Shown here: piece by piece, positions 51,949-61,974 of the stretch
How positions within the stretch are numbered: the first letter of the stretch is position 1
Layout: the number at the start of each line of letters is the position of its first letter
Origin: Providencia rettgeri
GTDB lineage: Bacteria; Pseudomonadota; Gammaproteobacteria; Enterobacterales; Enterobacteriaceae
NCBI RefSeq assembly: GCF_013702265.1
Contig: NZ_CP059348.1
Coordinates: 744,001-808,000 of the forward strand
DNA: 64,000 nt
Direction of reading: 5' to 3'
The notes under the pieces: model-generated
What the model was told of the DNA's origin: nothing
What the model saw: the letters and a program-made list of their open reading frames with translations, nothing else
The model's database searches: none
Made by a program: the position numbers and the translations under genes

Positions 51949-52050
51949 GTTAATGTAGTATTCAAAATTTCTGAATATTACTTACGTGCCGATAGCAGAA
52001 CTTCAGTAACTAATCATACTAACTAGTTGAATCTAAATTGCTTGACGTTA

Positions 52051-54048
52051 TTACTTAGAAAGGCTCTTCTTCTTCAAGAGCATATGTTCCTTCTGCTTAT
52101 CGGGCATAAAGAGTACACGATTGTCCTTTAATGACTCGGGATACTTGTTTAAACCTGTCGAAATGATAACTTGAAAGTCAGCTCCATAATTTTTCAATTC
52201 TTCCAACTGACGAATACAGTTAATCAGATACTCTAATTCGATTCCGGCAGTTTCAGGTGTGTCAATAAGTAAAAAGCGCGGGAATGTCACTGATTCATCA
52301 GACAAAGCTAAATGCATGAGAGTGATAAAGTACATCATTCGAATTGAAACAAGTGAACTTGTTTCTCGATAGAGACCATCATTAATTGAAGGCAAATAGT
52401 TATCAAGCGCAATCTTTGCCGATCTGCAATCAGGCAAAGTATTTTTCATCAGCTCATCATACTTTTTACTAAACGCATTTACCTTCGAAGTTACATCCTG
52501 TTGAGCTTTAATCTCAAGCCCTTTCCTCTTTAACTCAGCGTCTTTTGCTTTAGAGCTAACCAGATCAAAATCTTTTTGGATACGTTCCAGCTTTGATTCA
52601 ATCTCCAACAATCGATTCAAATTCGCAACATCTTCTCTAAGCTGCAATATTTTATCGTCAATATCATTTAGGCTTTCAATGTCAACAATTTCATCGACCC
52701 GCCCAAGCATTTCTTGTAGCTTTTCACGGAAAGTCACCGACTTTTTCTCTATCAACTCAATTTCTTTTTTAATCTCTTGAACTTCAGAGTCACAATCATC
52801 ATATGCGGTTTTAATTGTTGACAGTGCCTTAAGTTTCGTTTTCAGAATATCTTTATACTCTTTTGATGTGTAGAAAAACCTCTCATATTGTTCTTCTTCT
52901 ATCGAAGCGCCACAAACACAATGCCCTTCCACACGATCCACGTGACTTAAGCAGTATGGACAAGTATCAGATGTAAAAAGGTTTAGATGATCGTGTGAAA
53001 AAATAACTTTTTCAATGCGTCTAATTTCTGAAGCAGATTCATTTCTAACTACGTTTAATTTGTACCGTTCATCAAGAGCTGAAACCAGATTTTCTTTTAA
53101 TCGGCTTAATCTAAGTTCACAATCAATTAATTCTGATTTGCACGACTCAATATCTTGATTAATTGTATTTGATCCAGTTCGATTTCGCTTGAATGCCTGT
53201 CTGGCATCATGCAACTTGTCAATTTGCTGCTCTTTATCAGAGATTTCTTTCTGTAAAAAACTGACATTTTTAGCCCCGCCATTTTTTCGCATTTTGTCGG
53301 CTAAAAGCGTGTACTCATTCACAACCGCTTTAGCCAAGCTTTTCTCTCTCGACAGCTTCTTTTCCTCGACAATAGAGTCGTAGTAATCAGAATAGGCTTT
53401 ACCAACTAAGAGTTCAAAAATAGCTTTTCGAACCAACTCAGAATCAGAAACATACGTTGAATTAGTATCTGGCTTTTTATAAATACCCTCTGGGTTCGGC
53501 TGTTGATCGTGATAAATCAGCCGCATCAAGTCTGATATATTAATTTTAAATGTATTATATCCATGAAAAAGCTCGACCACAGATATTTCCAATTTCTCGA
53601 GAATCCAGTCAGAAAAAACGTATGAATCTTTGCTTCTGTTTACGGGATATATTTCAGTCTTATCTTCCGAAAGAGAAAATCTTACCTTCTCTTTAATTAA
53701 AGTATTTTTATCTTCTGAATATATCTTCTCAACCACCCGCTCATAGGGGATTACTGTTACTTCATTATCTCCAAAGTAGCGCCTTAGTAAATAACTGCCA
53801 TCATTGATTGAGATATAAAGATCAACATAGTTATCACTATCAGAAGTTATTTCATCGTGGCGCTTATCATTATTTCTTCGAAATATTGGAACCTCTCCAC
53901 CCAATGCAAAATAAATCAAATTACAGAAGGTGCTTTTCCCTGTTCCATTATCGCCCTCAATTAGGATGATATTTTCGTCGAACTCTTTAGACTCGAAAAA
54001 ATACTTGCTTCCTTCATAAATAAGCTTATTAACTCGCATCAGACCCAT
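52051..54048 (-). CDS. SMC/Rad50-like ATPase (LmuB-like)
   Basis: A 665-residue ABC ATPase. Walker A EGDNGTGKSTF is at about residues 31-41, the Walker B-type LLIDTPETAG near 592. Between them are two long coiled coils (about 215-345 and 395-540) with a zinc-binding turn CPYC...CVCG near 361-377, in the place of a Rad50 hook. This is the architecture of LmuB in Lamassu and the ATPase of ABC-three-component systems, which sense DNA ends. The start overlaps the preceding gene by ten bases. The visible base composition is more AT-rich than the backbone. Confidence 0.8.
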   Translation of the reverse strand: MGLMRVNKLIYEGSKYFFESKEFDENIILIEGDNGTGKSTFCNLIYFALGGEVPIFRRNNDKRHDEITSDSDNYVDLYISINDGSYLLRRYFGDNEVTVIPYERVVEKIYSEDKNTLIKEKVRFSLSEDKTEIYPVNRSKDSYVFSDWILEKLEISVVELFHGYNTFKINISDLMRLIYHDQQPNPEGIYKKPDTNSTYVSDSELVRKAIFELLVGKAYSDYYDSIVEEKKLSREKSLAKAVVNEYTLLADKMRKNGGAKNVSFLQKEISDKEQQIDKLHDARQAFKRNRTGSNTINQDIESCKSELIDCELRLSRLKENLVSALDERYKLNVVRNESASEIRRIEKVIFSHDHLNLFTSDTCPYCLSHVDRVEGHCVCGASIEEEQYERFFYTSKEYKDILKTKLKALSTIKTAYDDCDSEVQEIKKEIELIEKKSVTFREKLQEMLGRVDEIVDIESLNDIDDKILQLREDVANLNRLLEIESKLERIQKDFDLVSSKAKDAELKRKGLEIKAQQDVTSKVNAFSKKYDELMKNTLPDCRSAKIALDNYLPSINDGLYRETSSLVSIRMMYFITLMHLALSDESVTFPRFLLIDTPETAGIELEYLINCIRQLEELKNYGADFQVIISTGLNKYPESLKDNRVLFMPDKQKEHMLLKKKSLSK

Positions 54049-54575
54049 GTTCGAACTCCATTTTCAACATAAATTTTACCTAACATGGTATCCAGAGTTA
54101 GCGATGCCAACCGTCCCACTTTCTTTGATATATTTATTATATTCTTAGATTCCGACTCGAAAACATTGCTGTTCAAAAAGTCATTGGGAAGGTTATCCTT
54201 AGTCAAAGTAACATCAATTTCTTGTGCTTTACCTCGATTCAAAGTCACATAGCCTCTCTTCTCAAGAACAAACAACAACTTAAGAATTTCACTTCTTCTA
54301 GTTAATCCATTCGAATAGCTGTCAAGTAAACACTCATAATCTTTCGGGTTCAGTTTTTCTCCTGAAGAATGAGAAACCACATAGACTGTTTTATCATTAC
54401 TGATAATGTCAGTTAAAAAAGCCAACTTCCTGTAGTCTCTAAAAAATTTCCCATCACGACAACCTAAAGAATCCAAAATAACAAGAACGGAATAGCAATA
54501 AAGATAGAAATCTTCACCGCTTAAGTACATTAGCCTTTTCTTTGTACTTACATCACTCATCACTACACTCATCAA
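54039..54575 (-). CDS. Middle component of a three-gene SMC system (LmuC-like)
   Basis: A 178-residue protein lying between the effector and ATPase genes and overlapping both. Several ATGs occur at the start (54575 to 54560). The sequence is helical with a likely winged-helix part (LTRRSEILKLLFVLEKRGYVTLNR, about 90-115). Small middle components with such a fold bridge ATPase and effector in ABC-three-component/Lamassu systems. I assign it by position, size and winged-helix look; no diagnostic motif is certain. Confidence 0.65.
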   Translation of the reverse strand: MMSVVMSDVSTKKRLMYLSGEDFYLYCYSVLVILDSLGCRDGKFFRDYRKLAFLTDIISNDKTVYVVSHSSGEKLNPKDYECLLDSYSNGLTRRSEILKLLFVLEKRGYVTLNRGKAQEIDVTLTKDNLPNDFLNSNVFESESKNIINISKKVGRLASLTLDTMLGKIYVENGVRTWV

Positions 54576-55788
54576 AAGCTAAAAAACACCCATCAAATAA
54601 ATTCCAAATAATTCCTTCTATTGTTTTATCATTAGAAATCGTATATTTGTAATCGGTCTTTAACTTAGAAATATCTTCTACTGCTTTTGATAAGAGCGTT
54701 TGAAGAACAGCATCCAAGTCGTTGCCGCTTTCAGGGGCTACATATCCATCATCTGAAAAATATTCTTCACAAGCTTCAAAAACACGATACTTCAAAGACA
54801 AAAAAGACTTGTCTGCTTCACGCTCTTCATACTTAGAGCCACTTGCTTTTCTAGCTAACAGTCTAATTCGACGATCTGAAATATCCTCAATTACTGAAAG
54901 TACTTTTTCCTTCAGATTTCGCTTGTCGGTCACATCCTTTTCAAGCTCGGCGATATAGCGCCAAGTAGGGTCTATACTCTCGTCTGGAATTTGAGACTCT
55001 GCTTCTTTAAAAATCAGTTTTACATCTGAACTATGAACCAACTTATCGACTAAGTTTTTACTATTTTGCTTTTCACTCAGCTTATCCATTAACAAACAAA
55101 ATATTATTTTTTCTTTGCCTATATGCGCATTGTTGTGAAGTGGTGAATTTTCAATATCCGTTAAAACTGTCTGCTTGAGTGCATCCTCATCTTCCTGACC
55201 GAAATGCCATAAAATTTTCCTCAAAAACTCTTTAAACATATCAGCATTTAGACCCCGAAGCGTTTCTAAGTTTCCTGACTTAGGCTTTTCTTTATATTGG
55301 GAAGCGTACTCTTCAACAAGAATTTCTTTTACTAAATTAATTGTATCGTCTGAAACATCATCAAACGATTGAAGAATTTCTAAAATTGGTTTTTCTGGTA
55401 GAGCTATTTCTTTACCGCTATTGAGCTTGGATTTTCTTTCCTTACCGACATCCCTCGTCGTGTAAAAGCCCAAATATACGCTGTTGCTGGTGCGAAATTG
55501 ATCTACATAGATGTCATAAAAACTGACCAACGTATTTATAACCGGAGGACTAAAAATTGTGAAATTGCCATTCAAGTCATAATTCTTGTCTTCTTCGAAG
55601 TAATTACTGACTTCTCCATCTACAATAGTCTGATGGGAAACATCTTCGAGATTTTCCACCGCAGTAAAAAATACAGTACTTCTATCCTGCTGAATCGTTT
55701 GCAGCATGAGCTTAATCGCCCTTATGAGCTGTAATCTAAAGCCTTTGCCAGAGTCTCCAGCTTCCCTATTGATAGTCTCTACTGCCAT
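54553..55788 (-). CDS. Putative effector of a Lamassu-like system (LmuA-like)
   Basis: A 411-residue protein, first gene of the reverse-strand operon. The N-terminal ~130 residues start with GKGFRLQLIRAIKLML and include VENLEDV near 47 and EEDKNYDL near 65, a spacing that could be a PD-(D/E)xK-type core like the DUF4297/Cap4 nuclease of some Lamassu effectors. The C-terminal part is helical (LLSKAVEDISKLKTDYKYT). The nuclease call is an inference from weak motif likeness; it could instead be a non-nuclease C-terminal-domain component of an ABC-three-component system. Confidence 0.6.
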   Translation of the reverse strand: MAVETINREAGDSGKGFRLQLIRAIKLMLQTIQQDRSTVFFTAVENLEDVSHQTIVDGEVSNYFEEDKNYDLNGNFTIFSPPVINTLVSFYDIYVDQFRTSNSVYLGFYTTRDVGKERKSKLNSGKEIALPEKPILEILQSFDDVSDDTINLVKEILVEEYASQYKEKPKSGNLETLRGLNADMFKEFLRKILWHFGQEDEDALKQTVLTDIENSPLHNNAHIGKEKIIFCLLMDKLSEKQNSKNLVDKLVHSSDVKLIFKEAESQIPDESIDPTWRYIAELEKDVTDKRNLKEKVLSVIEDISDRRIRLLARKASGSKYEEREADKSFLSLKYRVFEACEEYFSDDGYVAPESGNDLDAVLQTLLSKAVEDISKLKTDYKYTISNDKTIEGIIWNLFDGCFLAFDECSDE

Positions 55789-55994
55789 AAAAAAGTGTCA
55801 TCTTGATTTAATCTGGCCAATGTACACGATCACTCTTTAAAAGTTAACCCACAGCTATATTTCCTCTGCAAAGTTTGATAGTTCGATGTCCGCTCCTAGC
55901 TCAAAACGGAAAACCATATTTTTGGCTCATTAAAGTTAGCTGTTACTGGTCAAGACAGCTAGTCAGAAACACACACGATTCATTCATCTATCTG

Positions 55995-56054
55995 GCTAAT
56001 CGCCCTGACGGGGATCTTTAGCATGTTAGCTCTATGAAATTTTCTGGAGCTGAC
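55995..56054 (+). promoter_or_regulatory. Two-hairpin leader upstream of traF
   Basis: Hairpin 1: GCTAA (55995-55999) with TTAGC (56018-56022) enclosing CCC/GGG. Hairpin 2: GTTAGCTC (56025-56032) with GAGCTGAC (56047-56054), one G-U pair, overlapping the GGAG ribosome-binding site directly before the traF ATG. It is a diverged relative in layout of the leaders at 40.8-50.1 kb. Confidence 0.55.
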
Positions 56055-56055
56055 A

Positions 56056-57000
56056 ATGAGAACCCCCTTGTTCCCTTGGTTCATCCTATGGGTGACCATC
56101 CCAATCATTATTTTCTTGCTATTCATCTTGCCCGCCCATGCCAGTGATGGACCATTCTATCAGCGTGGTCAGGAAGGCTGGTTTTGGTATCAGGTTATTC
56201 CTGAACCTGAGCAGCCTGATGAGCTGATAGAGCCGGAAACTGGTGTCGTGGAGTCCAGTCAGAGCGAACTAAAGCCCTTCAGTGCCGCATGGTTCCGAGA
56301 GCATATGCAATCGTTCATGGACAAGGCAATTGATGAGCCGACGAATGAGAACGTCAGAGCCTATCTGTATCTCCAGCGAGTCATGATGGATAAGGGCTCA
56401 CAGTTTGCTGATGTTAGTCAGCAGGTGGTCATGGGCGATCCTGTTTTGGATGAAATCAGTCGCAGACCCTTGGCGACCTACGCTGCTAATCGGATGGACC
56501 GAGAAGCTGGCGCTCAACGGGATGTTGCTTTAGGTGAAGTAGCAAAGCGAGCAGGCTTGTTCTTTTTCTATCGTTCAGATTGCCCTTACTGCCATGCTCA
56601 AGCGCCTATCATCGAATCCATGGCTTTGAACTACGGTTTCGAGGTATTTGCTATTGCTGTCGATGGCTTGCCTTTACCGGGTGGAGAGTTTCCCAATTTC
56701 AAAGTCGATTCAGGACAAGCTCAATCGTTGTCCGTTACGACTGTCCCTGCCGTGTTCTTAGTTGATCCACCTAATGTCATCACTCCCATTGGCCAAGGTG
56801 CAATGAGCCTTGATGAGCTCAATAATCGAATTATTCTCGCAGCCCATCAAGCCGGTTGGATTGACGATCAAACTTACTATGCCACCCGACCTGTTCAACC
56901 CGGCGTGTCACTCGCGATGTCAGCCCAAGAGCTTAACGAAAAGATATTACAGGACCCTGAGTTCCTTGTTCGCTATCTGCGTGCACAAGGAGGGTTATAA
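56056..57000 (+). CDS. traF: Conjugative pilus assembly protein TraF
   Basis: A 314-residue protein with an N-terminal signal/anchor segment (about 7-30) and a C-terminal thioredoxin-like domain holding CPYCH near residue 176. Unlike F TraF, which often lacks the cysteines, the CxxC is intact, so it may act as an oxidoreductase with DsbC. It begins the traFHG block, two bases before traH. Confidence 0.93.
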   Translation: MRTPLFPWFILWVTIPIIIFLLFILPAHASDGPFYQRGQEGWFWYQVIPEPEQPDELIEPETGVVESSQSELKPFSAAWFREHMQSFMDKAIDEPTNENVRAYLYLQRVMMDKGSQFADVSQQVVMGDPVLDEISRRPLATYAANRMDREAGAQRDVALGEVAKRAGLFFFYRSDCPYCHAQAPIIESMALNYGFEVFAIAVDGLPLPGGEFPNFKVDSGQAQSLSVTTVPAVFLVDPPNVITPIGQGAMSLDELNNRIILAAHQAGWIDDQTYYATRPVQPGVSLAMSAQELNEKILQDPEFLVRYLRAQGGL

Positions 57001-57002
57001 CG

Positions 57003-58391
57003 ATGAAAAAAGTATTCCGAGTATCGCTAATCGCCTGTGCGATTGGTTTTTCATCTATGAGCCAAGCAAGCTTGCAACAGGAGATGAACCAGTTGTTTGG
57101 TTCAATGACCAACACCACTGCGCCTGGTGTATTCGAGAGTCAACGTCGTGGTGTGATATCTGGCGGAAGCGTTGTTGTTCGTAACAGGATCATGAACGAA
57201 AACCTCGTCTCTATGGTGCCTCCGTCATTCCAAGCTGGTTGTGGCGGGATTGATATGTTCGCTGGAAGTTTGTCATTTGTTAATGCGGATCAGTTTGTTC
57301 AATTACTTCGCTCTGTTGCTGCAAACGCCAAGGGGTACGCATTCCAATTGGCGCTCAGTGCTATGTGTGAGAAATGCTCCCAGCACATGGAGACACTGCA
57401 AAAGAAAATCCAGCAGTTGAACGAGTATTTTGGCAATTCCTGTCAAATGGCTCAGGGAGTCGTGAACGATACCCTGGCTGCTTTTGGTAAAAAGGGGCAA
57501 ACAGAAGCCAGCATGTTGAGCTCACTTAAAGGGGCTGGAGACATTTTTACCAGTTGGAGTGAGTCCAACGGTAAGAACCCTTATGAGAATGCTTCAAGTG
57601 TCGCAGCATCGGATGTGAACAAAACGATTAAAGGTAACTTGGTCTGGCGAGCACTGAAACGTCACTCGGCATCAAGCTGGTTTGCATCGGGGGATGACCG
57701 TTTTCTTGAAGCGGTTATGTCGGTGACTGGTTCGATCATCGTTGGTGATTTAGCGAATGCCGCTGATGGCCAAGGTAAAGCCCCGAAACTGACCAGACTG
57801 AATGGCAATAAAGTGACTATTGAGCATCTAATTCACGGCGGTAACGTCGCTATGTACCGATGTGACACAGTGACACAAGACGGCTGTCTGAATCCGACAA
57901 TCACTAACGTGACCCTGACGGGGTTATCAACCCAAGTAGAAAATTTACTTCTTGGTACAGGTTCCAGTAACGGCATTATTTTTAAGTTTGCTCGAAATAC
58001 AGGAGCTGCTAGCACCACCGAAAAGGCTTTTATGACCTCGGCTCCTGCCAGCATTGGGGGCATGATTCGAACTCTTTCTGCATTAAATGAAGGGGCCGCT
58101 AGGTCGTTTGCTTCACGAGCGGCACCATTTATTGCTGTTGAGATGGCCCGAGCATTAGTTGAAGACATGCTCAATGCAGCTAGAAGTACCTCCGGTGTGG
58201 AAGATCATGCCTATGCGAAGTTATTAACGGAAGACCTTGAACGTGCACGTCGCCAAATCAATGAGGAGTACGCCGCGTTGCAGCGAAGATACGGCTCAGA
58301 GCAAGAGTTGCTGGCACATTTTAACCAGGTGATACAGACCATTCGCAAACAGCGTTATTACACCGTTAAATCTACGGCGCTGGGGGAATAG
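57003..58391 (+). CDS. traH: Conjugative pilus assembly protein TraH
   Basis: A 462-residue periplasmic protein with signal peptide (about 1-23, ending SQASLQ). Cysteine pairs near residues 79 and 122-125 (CEKC) may form disulfides. TraH works with TraF, TraW and TraU in pilus extension. The TraH length of F is close to this. It is followed after three bases by traG. Confidence 0.94.
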   Translation: MKKVFRVSLIACAIGFSSMSQASLQQEMNQLFGSMTNTTAPGVFESQRRGVISGGSVVVRNRIMNENLVSMVPPSFQAGCGGIDMFAGSLSFVNADQFVQLLRSVAANAKGYAFQLALSAMCEKCSQHMETLQKKIQQLNEYFGNSCQMAQGVVNDTLAAFGKKGQTEASMLSSLKGAGDIFTSWSESNGKNPYENASSVAASDVNKTIKGNLVWRALKRHSASSWFASGDDRFLEAVMSVTGSIIVGDLANAADGQGKAPKLTRLNGNKVTIEHLIHGGNVAMYRCDTVTQDGCLNPTITNVTLTGLSTQVENLLLGTGSSNGIIFKFARNTGAASTTEKAFMTSAPASIGGMIRTLSALNEGAARSFASRAAPFIAVEMARALVEDMLNAARSTSGVEDHAYAKLLTEDLERARRQINEEYAALQRRYGSEQELLAHFNQVIQTIRKQRYYTVKSTALGE

Positions 58392-58394
58392 GTC

Positions 58395-61300
58395 ATGTGG
58401 GAAATCTATTCCATCGGGGATTCGGCTTTTTTAGAGCAGGTCCTGAACGCTGTCGCGATGATCACTGGTACAGGCGATTTTACTTCAATGGTTCGCATTG
58501 GCTTGCTCATTGGGGTATTGATGGTCTCTGTCCAGGCCTTAATGCAAGGCGGTCGTGGGATTAACTTTCAACACGTTTTAGTCTCATGGCTAGTCTTTGC
58601 AACCATGTTTGGACCCAGTACCCGAGTGAGCATTGAGGATGCGTACACCGGACAAGTTCGAGTGGTTGATAATGTGCCCATCGGTGTTGCTGCCGCAGGT
58701 AGTACGATTTCGACTGTTGGCTTTCAAATCACGCGATTGTTTGAAACCGCCTTCTCAACTCCCGCGATGACGGAATACGGCTTTGCATCCAGTTTACAGT
58801 CACTGATTAAAGTGAGAAAACAGGTGATGGATCGCTCTGGGTTGGGTGATGCAAATCGTGTCGGCGGCTCGGACATCGAGCAATCGTGGTTTAACTACAT
58901 CAAAGAGTGCACCTTGATTGGTATCGACATCGGCCAAAAGAACCTCGATCAGGTGCTGAGTGATCCTAACCCGATGACAGCGATTAGGTTTGATTCGCGC
59001 ATTTATGGCACTCGAATCATGCTCAGTGGTAGCAGTAGCGATCTGGACTGCACCGATGCCTATAGCCAACTGAAACTCATGACAGAATCAACCTTCATTC
59101 CAAGGCTTAAACAGGTTCTGTCAGCCTCATTGGGGACTTCGTCAGCAACGGACACTGATGACGTGATCCGAAATGCACTGAATAACCTTGGTTTGGCTTC
59201 GGTTAACACCCAAGAGTATATGACCGCGTCAGTGCTTTTGCCTATTTATGAGCAAAGCGTGACGGGCAAGTATATGGATGATCAAGCTTTCACCGCAGCC
59301 GTTATGGTTAACCAAGCGATTGAGCAGCGTAATACGCAATGGGCGGCGGAGCAGACCCTGTTCCAGAGTATCGTTCGTCCGATGATGACGTTTTTTGAGG
59401 GGTTCATTTACGCCATCACCCCATTGATGGCCTTTGTGATAGCCCTTGGCCAAATCGGGATGCGAATGGCTGGGAAGTACTTGTTAATCCTGCTTTGGAT
59501 TCAACTTTGGATGCCTGTCATGGCCATCATTAACCTGTATATTCATTTAACCGTTGCAGGGAAAATGTCTGCTCTTGATGCCTTTGCAGGTACAGAAGTG
59601 CCATCTTTTGCTGGGATGATGCAGATGGATTCAGTGCTGCAAACCTGGATAGCTACTGGCGGCATGTTGGCGTCGAGTGTTCCGGCGATTTCGCTCATGC
59701 TCGTTTATGGCTCAGCAATAACCGCTACCCACTTGGCTGGGCGTCTACAAAACGGTGATGCCATTGATGAAAAGCTGGCAAGTCCAGATGTCGCGAAAAA
59801 TGCCCCGGTAATGCAATCACAGTCAATGTTCCAAAATTCAGCCCTCACTGGTTCTGCTATGACCGGCGCGTCAAACCTACTAAGCAGTTTCTCTGTCGGA
59901 AACGCAGTGGGTTCAATGGTCGGCTCTGCAAAAGAATCCATGACTCAGGCAACTCAAGCCTTTAGCCGTCAGGTTGGCAATACCATGAGTCGAACCTTTG
60001 GTGAAAAGCTAAGTTACGACAACCTTTCTTCGGTTGGACGTCAGATTGGTTCTTCTAACTCCGCATCTAGCGCCGTTGTTAATCAGGTTACTGATGACCT
60101 GCAAACTCGGTATGGTTTTGGAGACGATAAAAAAGATGCTGTACGTGGCTTGGTATCGGGCGTGCTATCGGGAGGCCTAAGGGTCGGTGGCGATGGAACC
60201 ATTACTAATCCCGGTGAGAAAGAAGTTGCTGATAAGGGCTTTCTTGGAAGGCTTCTTGGTACTGGCGGCAATGATTCTCCACAGGGCAACTTGCCAGGAG
60301 TCGATAAGCCAGACTCATCTCGTGTACCAAAACTATCAAGGGTACGAGCAGGGCTGGATTTAGGTGGTAACTTTAGTGGCCAAGTTGAGTCGTCAGAAGG
60401 CAGTTCTCGATCTACGACCGCAAATACGCTCACTGGGGAGATGCAAAGCTTGGCATTAAGTGATTCACGACGTGCTGAGTATCGCGATGCGATGGTTAAG
60501 GACCTTTCAGATTCAAGACGTTCTGGCGTTGAAATGTCGTTGTCTAACCAAGACTATCAGTCACTTCAGAGTTCAGCACAAGACGTTGTCACGGCATCAA
60601 ATCGCTTTAGTGAGCTTGATCAGGCCAGCTACAGTCTATCAGGACAAAGAAATACTGATGGTGCGACGTTAACCCGATTAGCGGCGGACAATCCTGAAGT
60701 CATGGATTATTTAGGTCGCTATATGAACCAGCATGTTGAAGCAGGTAACCGTTTACGTGAAAACCTTCCAATGTATCAGCGCTTGCTACCTGATGATAAT
60801 CAGGCGTATGTAGCGGCAGCTATGGAGTCTTTAACCTATAGCAACTCTTCAACGCCCGCTGAACGCGACAATGATTATCAAGCTGCAATGACGGTTATGG
60901 CCATGGCTACCGGAGCCGATTTACGATCAATTCAGCCGCGCTCAAATGAAGGCTTGTCATCAACTGCACCTACTTTTGGTGGTACTCAAAGCCAAGTTGA
61001 ATCGGGTGTATTGGGCGGCTACGAGGATGCAGCAACAGTTCAAACTCAGTTCAACGCAGCTCAATCGGCTTACCAAACCAATCTGTCTGGTATAGATGGA
61101 CAGTTGAATGCGCATCAGCAGCAAGCTCAGCAGGCCGTAGCTACTGACACAAGTACCTATCAATCTGGACTAAACAGTGAAGCTGGATCTCAGTGGCGAT
61201 CACGCATTATGGCTGATGATAGCGGAGTTTCTGGTGCTGAAATGTTCTTCAACAGCGCCAGTGCTATTGGTGATTTCAGTGGCAAGCATACTGATGCAGC

Positions 61301-61964
61301 TCTGCATACCTTGAATCACTTTGGCGAAGACTATGAGAGTTACAAAGAACAAGCGCTTGAAGATCCTGGCTCACGAGGTTTCTTGCACAACGCAACGGTG
61401 GCCAGCAAATCAACCTGGGATGGGTTAAAAGCCGCCGTTGATGCCGGAACCTCTTTGGAAAATCCATTGACGGCGTTTAATGATGCATACAGTGGATCGA
61501 GTTCGCAGTATGCCTCCGAAGTAAACTGGGGCACTAAGTCTGAAGCCATGTTGGCGGGGGCATTTGGTGCGGCAGTTAACAATCGATATGGTGAGTTCTT
61601 AGAACAGTATGCCGATGATTTCAAACAGGAAGCATACAGCGAAGGGCAGAGAATGGGATTGACCCCGATTCAAAGTCAAGTGTTCGCTCAAGCTTTCAAT
61701 GAAGGTTTGGCGGGACGCGTATTCAACTCTGAAGACTCATCGAGTTGGTCGCCTGAAATGCTAGGTCTAAGGGAGCAAATGCTAAATGAGTATCGTCAAA
61801 AGGATGAGAGTGGCGCTTACATCCCTGACAGTGTGTCTGAAGAAGATAAAGCATTTGTGGATAAGCAGATAGCGGTGATCTCAAATGCATCGCTTGCGGG
61901 AGATTATGCTCAGAACAACTTGATCGATATTAGGGCTTATAACCAGGCATCAGGAAGGAACTGA
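58395..61964 (+). CDS. traG: Mating-pair stabilisation and exclusion protein TraG
   Basis: A 1189-residue inner-membrane protein. N-terminal helices (about 20-60, 325-360, 365-390 and 425-450) anchor it; the long C-terminal part (from about 480) is polar and repeats glutamine/serine-rich helices. It stabilises mating pairs and is the target of entry exclusion by Eex. Residues 606-608 read Pro-Gly-Glu (bases 60210-60218). From memory, specificity in this family maps to these three residues, with PGE in the SXT type and TDD in the R391 type, so this TraG would be of exclusion group S. Confidence 0.95.
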   Translation: MWEIYSIGDSAFLEQVLNAVAMITGTGDFTSMVRIGLLIGVLMVSVQALMQGGRGINFQHVLVSWLVFATMFGPSTRVSIEDAYTGQVRVVDNVPIGVAAAGSTISTVGFQITRLFETAFSTPAMTEYGFASSLQSLIKVRKQVMDRSGLGDANRVGGSDIEQSWFNYIKECTLIGIDIGQKNLDQVLSDPNPMTAIRFDSRIYGTRIMLSGSSSDLDCTDAYSQLKLMTESTFIPRLKQVLSASLGTSSATDTDDVIRNALNNLGLASVNTQEYMTASVLLPIYEQSVTGKYMDDQAFTAAVMVNQAIEQRNTQWAAEQTLFQSIVRPMMTFFEGFIYAITPLMAFVIALGQIGMRMAGKYLLILLWIQLWMPVMAIINLYIHLTVAGKMSALDAFAGTEVPSFAGMMQMDSVLQTWIATGGMLASSVPAISLMLVYGSAITATHLAGRLQNGDAIDEKLASPDVAKNAPVMQSQSMFQNSALTGSAMTGASNLLSSFSVGNAVGSMVGSAKESMTQATQAFSRQVGNTMSRTFGEKLSYDNLSSVGRQIGSSNSASSAVVNQVTDDLQTRYGFGDDKKDAVRGLVSGVLSGGLRVGGDGTITNPGEKEVADKGFLGRLLGTGGNDSPQGNLPGVDKPDSSRVPKLSRVRAGLDLGGNFSGQVESSEGSSRSTTANTLTGEMQSLALSDSRRAEYRDAMVKDLSDSRRSGVEMSLSNQDYQSLQSSAQDVVTASNRFSELDQASYSLSGQRNTDGATLTRLAADNPEVMDYLGRYMNQHVEAGNRLRENLPMYQRLLPDDNQAYVAAAMESLTYSNSSTPAERDNDYQAAMTVMAMATGADLRSIQPRSNEGLSSTAPTFGGTQSQVESGVLGGYEDAATVQTQFNAAQSAYQTNLSGIDGQLNAHQQQAQQAVATDTSTYQSGLNSEAGSQWRSRIMADDSGVSGAEMFFNSASAIGDFSGKHTDAALHTLNHFGEDYESYKEQALEDPGSRGFLHNATVASKSTWDGLKAAVDAGTSLENPLTAFNDAYSGSSSQYASEVNWGTKSEAMLAGAFGAAVNNRYGEFLEQYADDFKQEAYSEGQRMGLTPIQSQVFAQAFNEGLAGRVFNSEDSSSWSPEMLGLREQMLNEYRQKDESGAYIPDSVSEEDKAFVDKQIAVISNASLAGDYAQNNLIDIRAYNQASGRN

Positions 61965-61974
61965 AAATAGAAGG

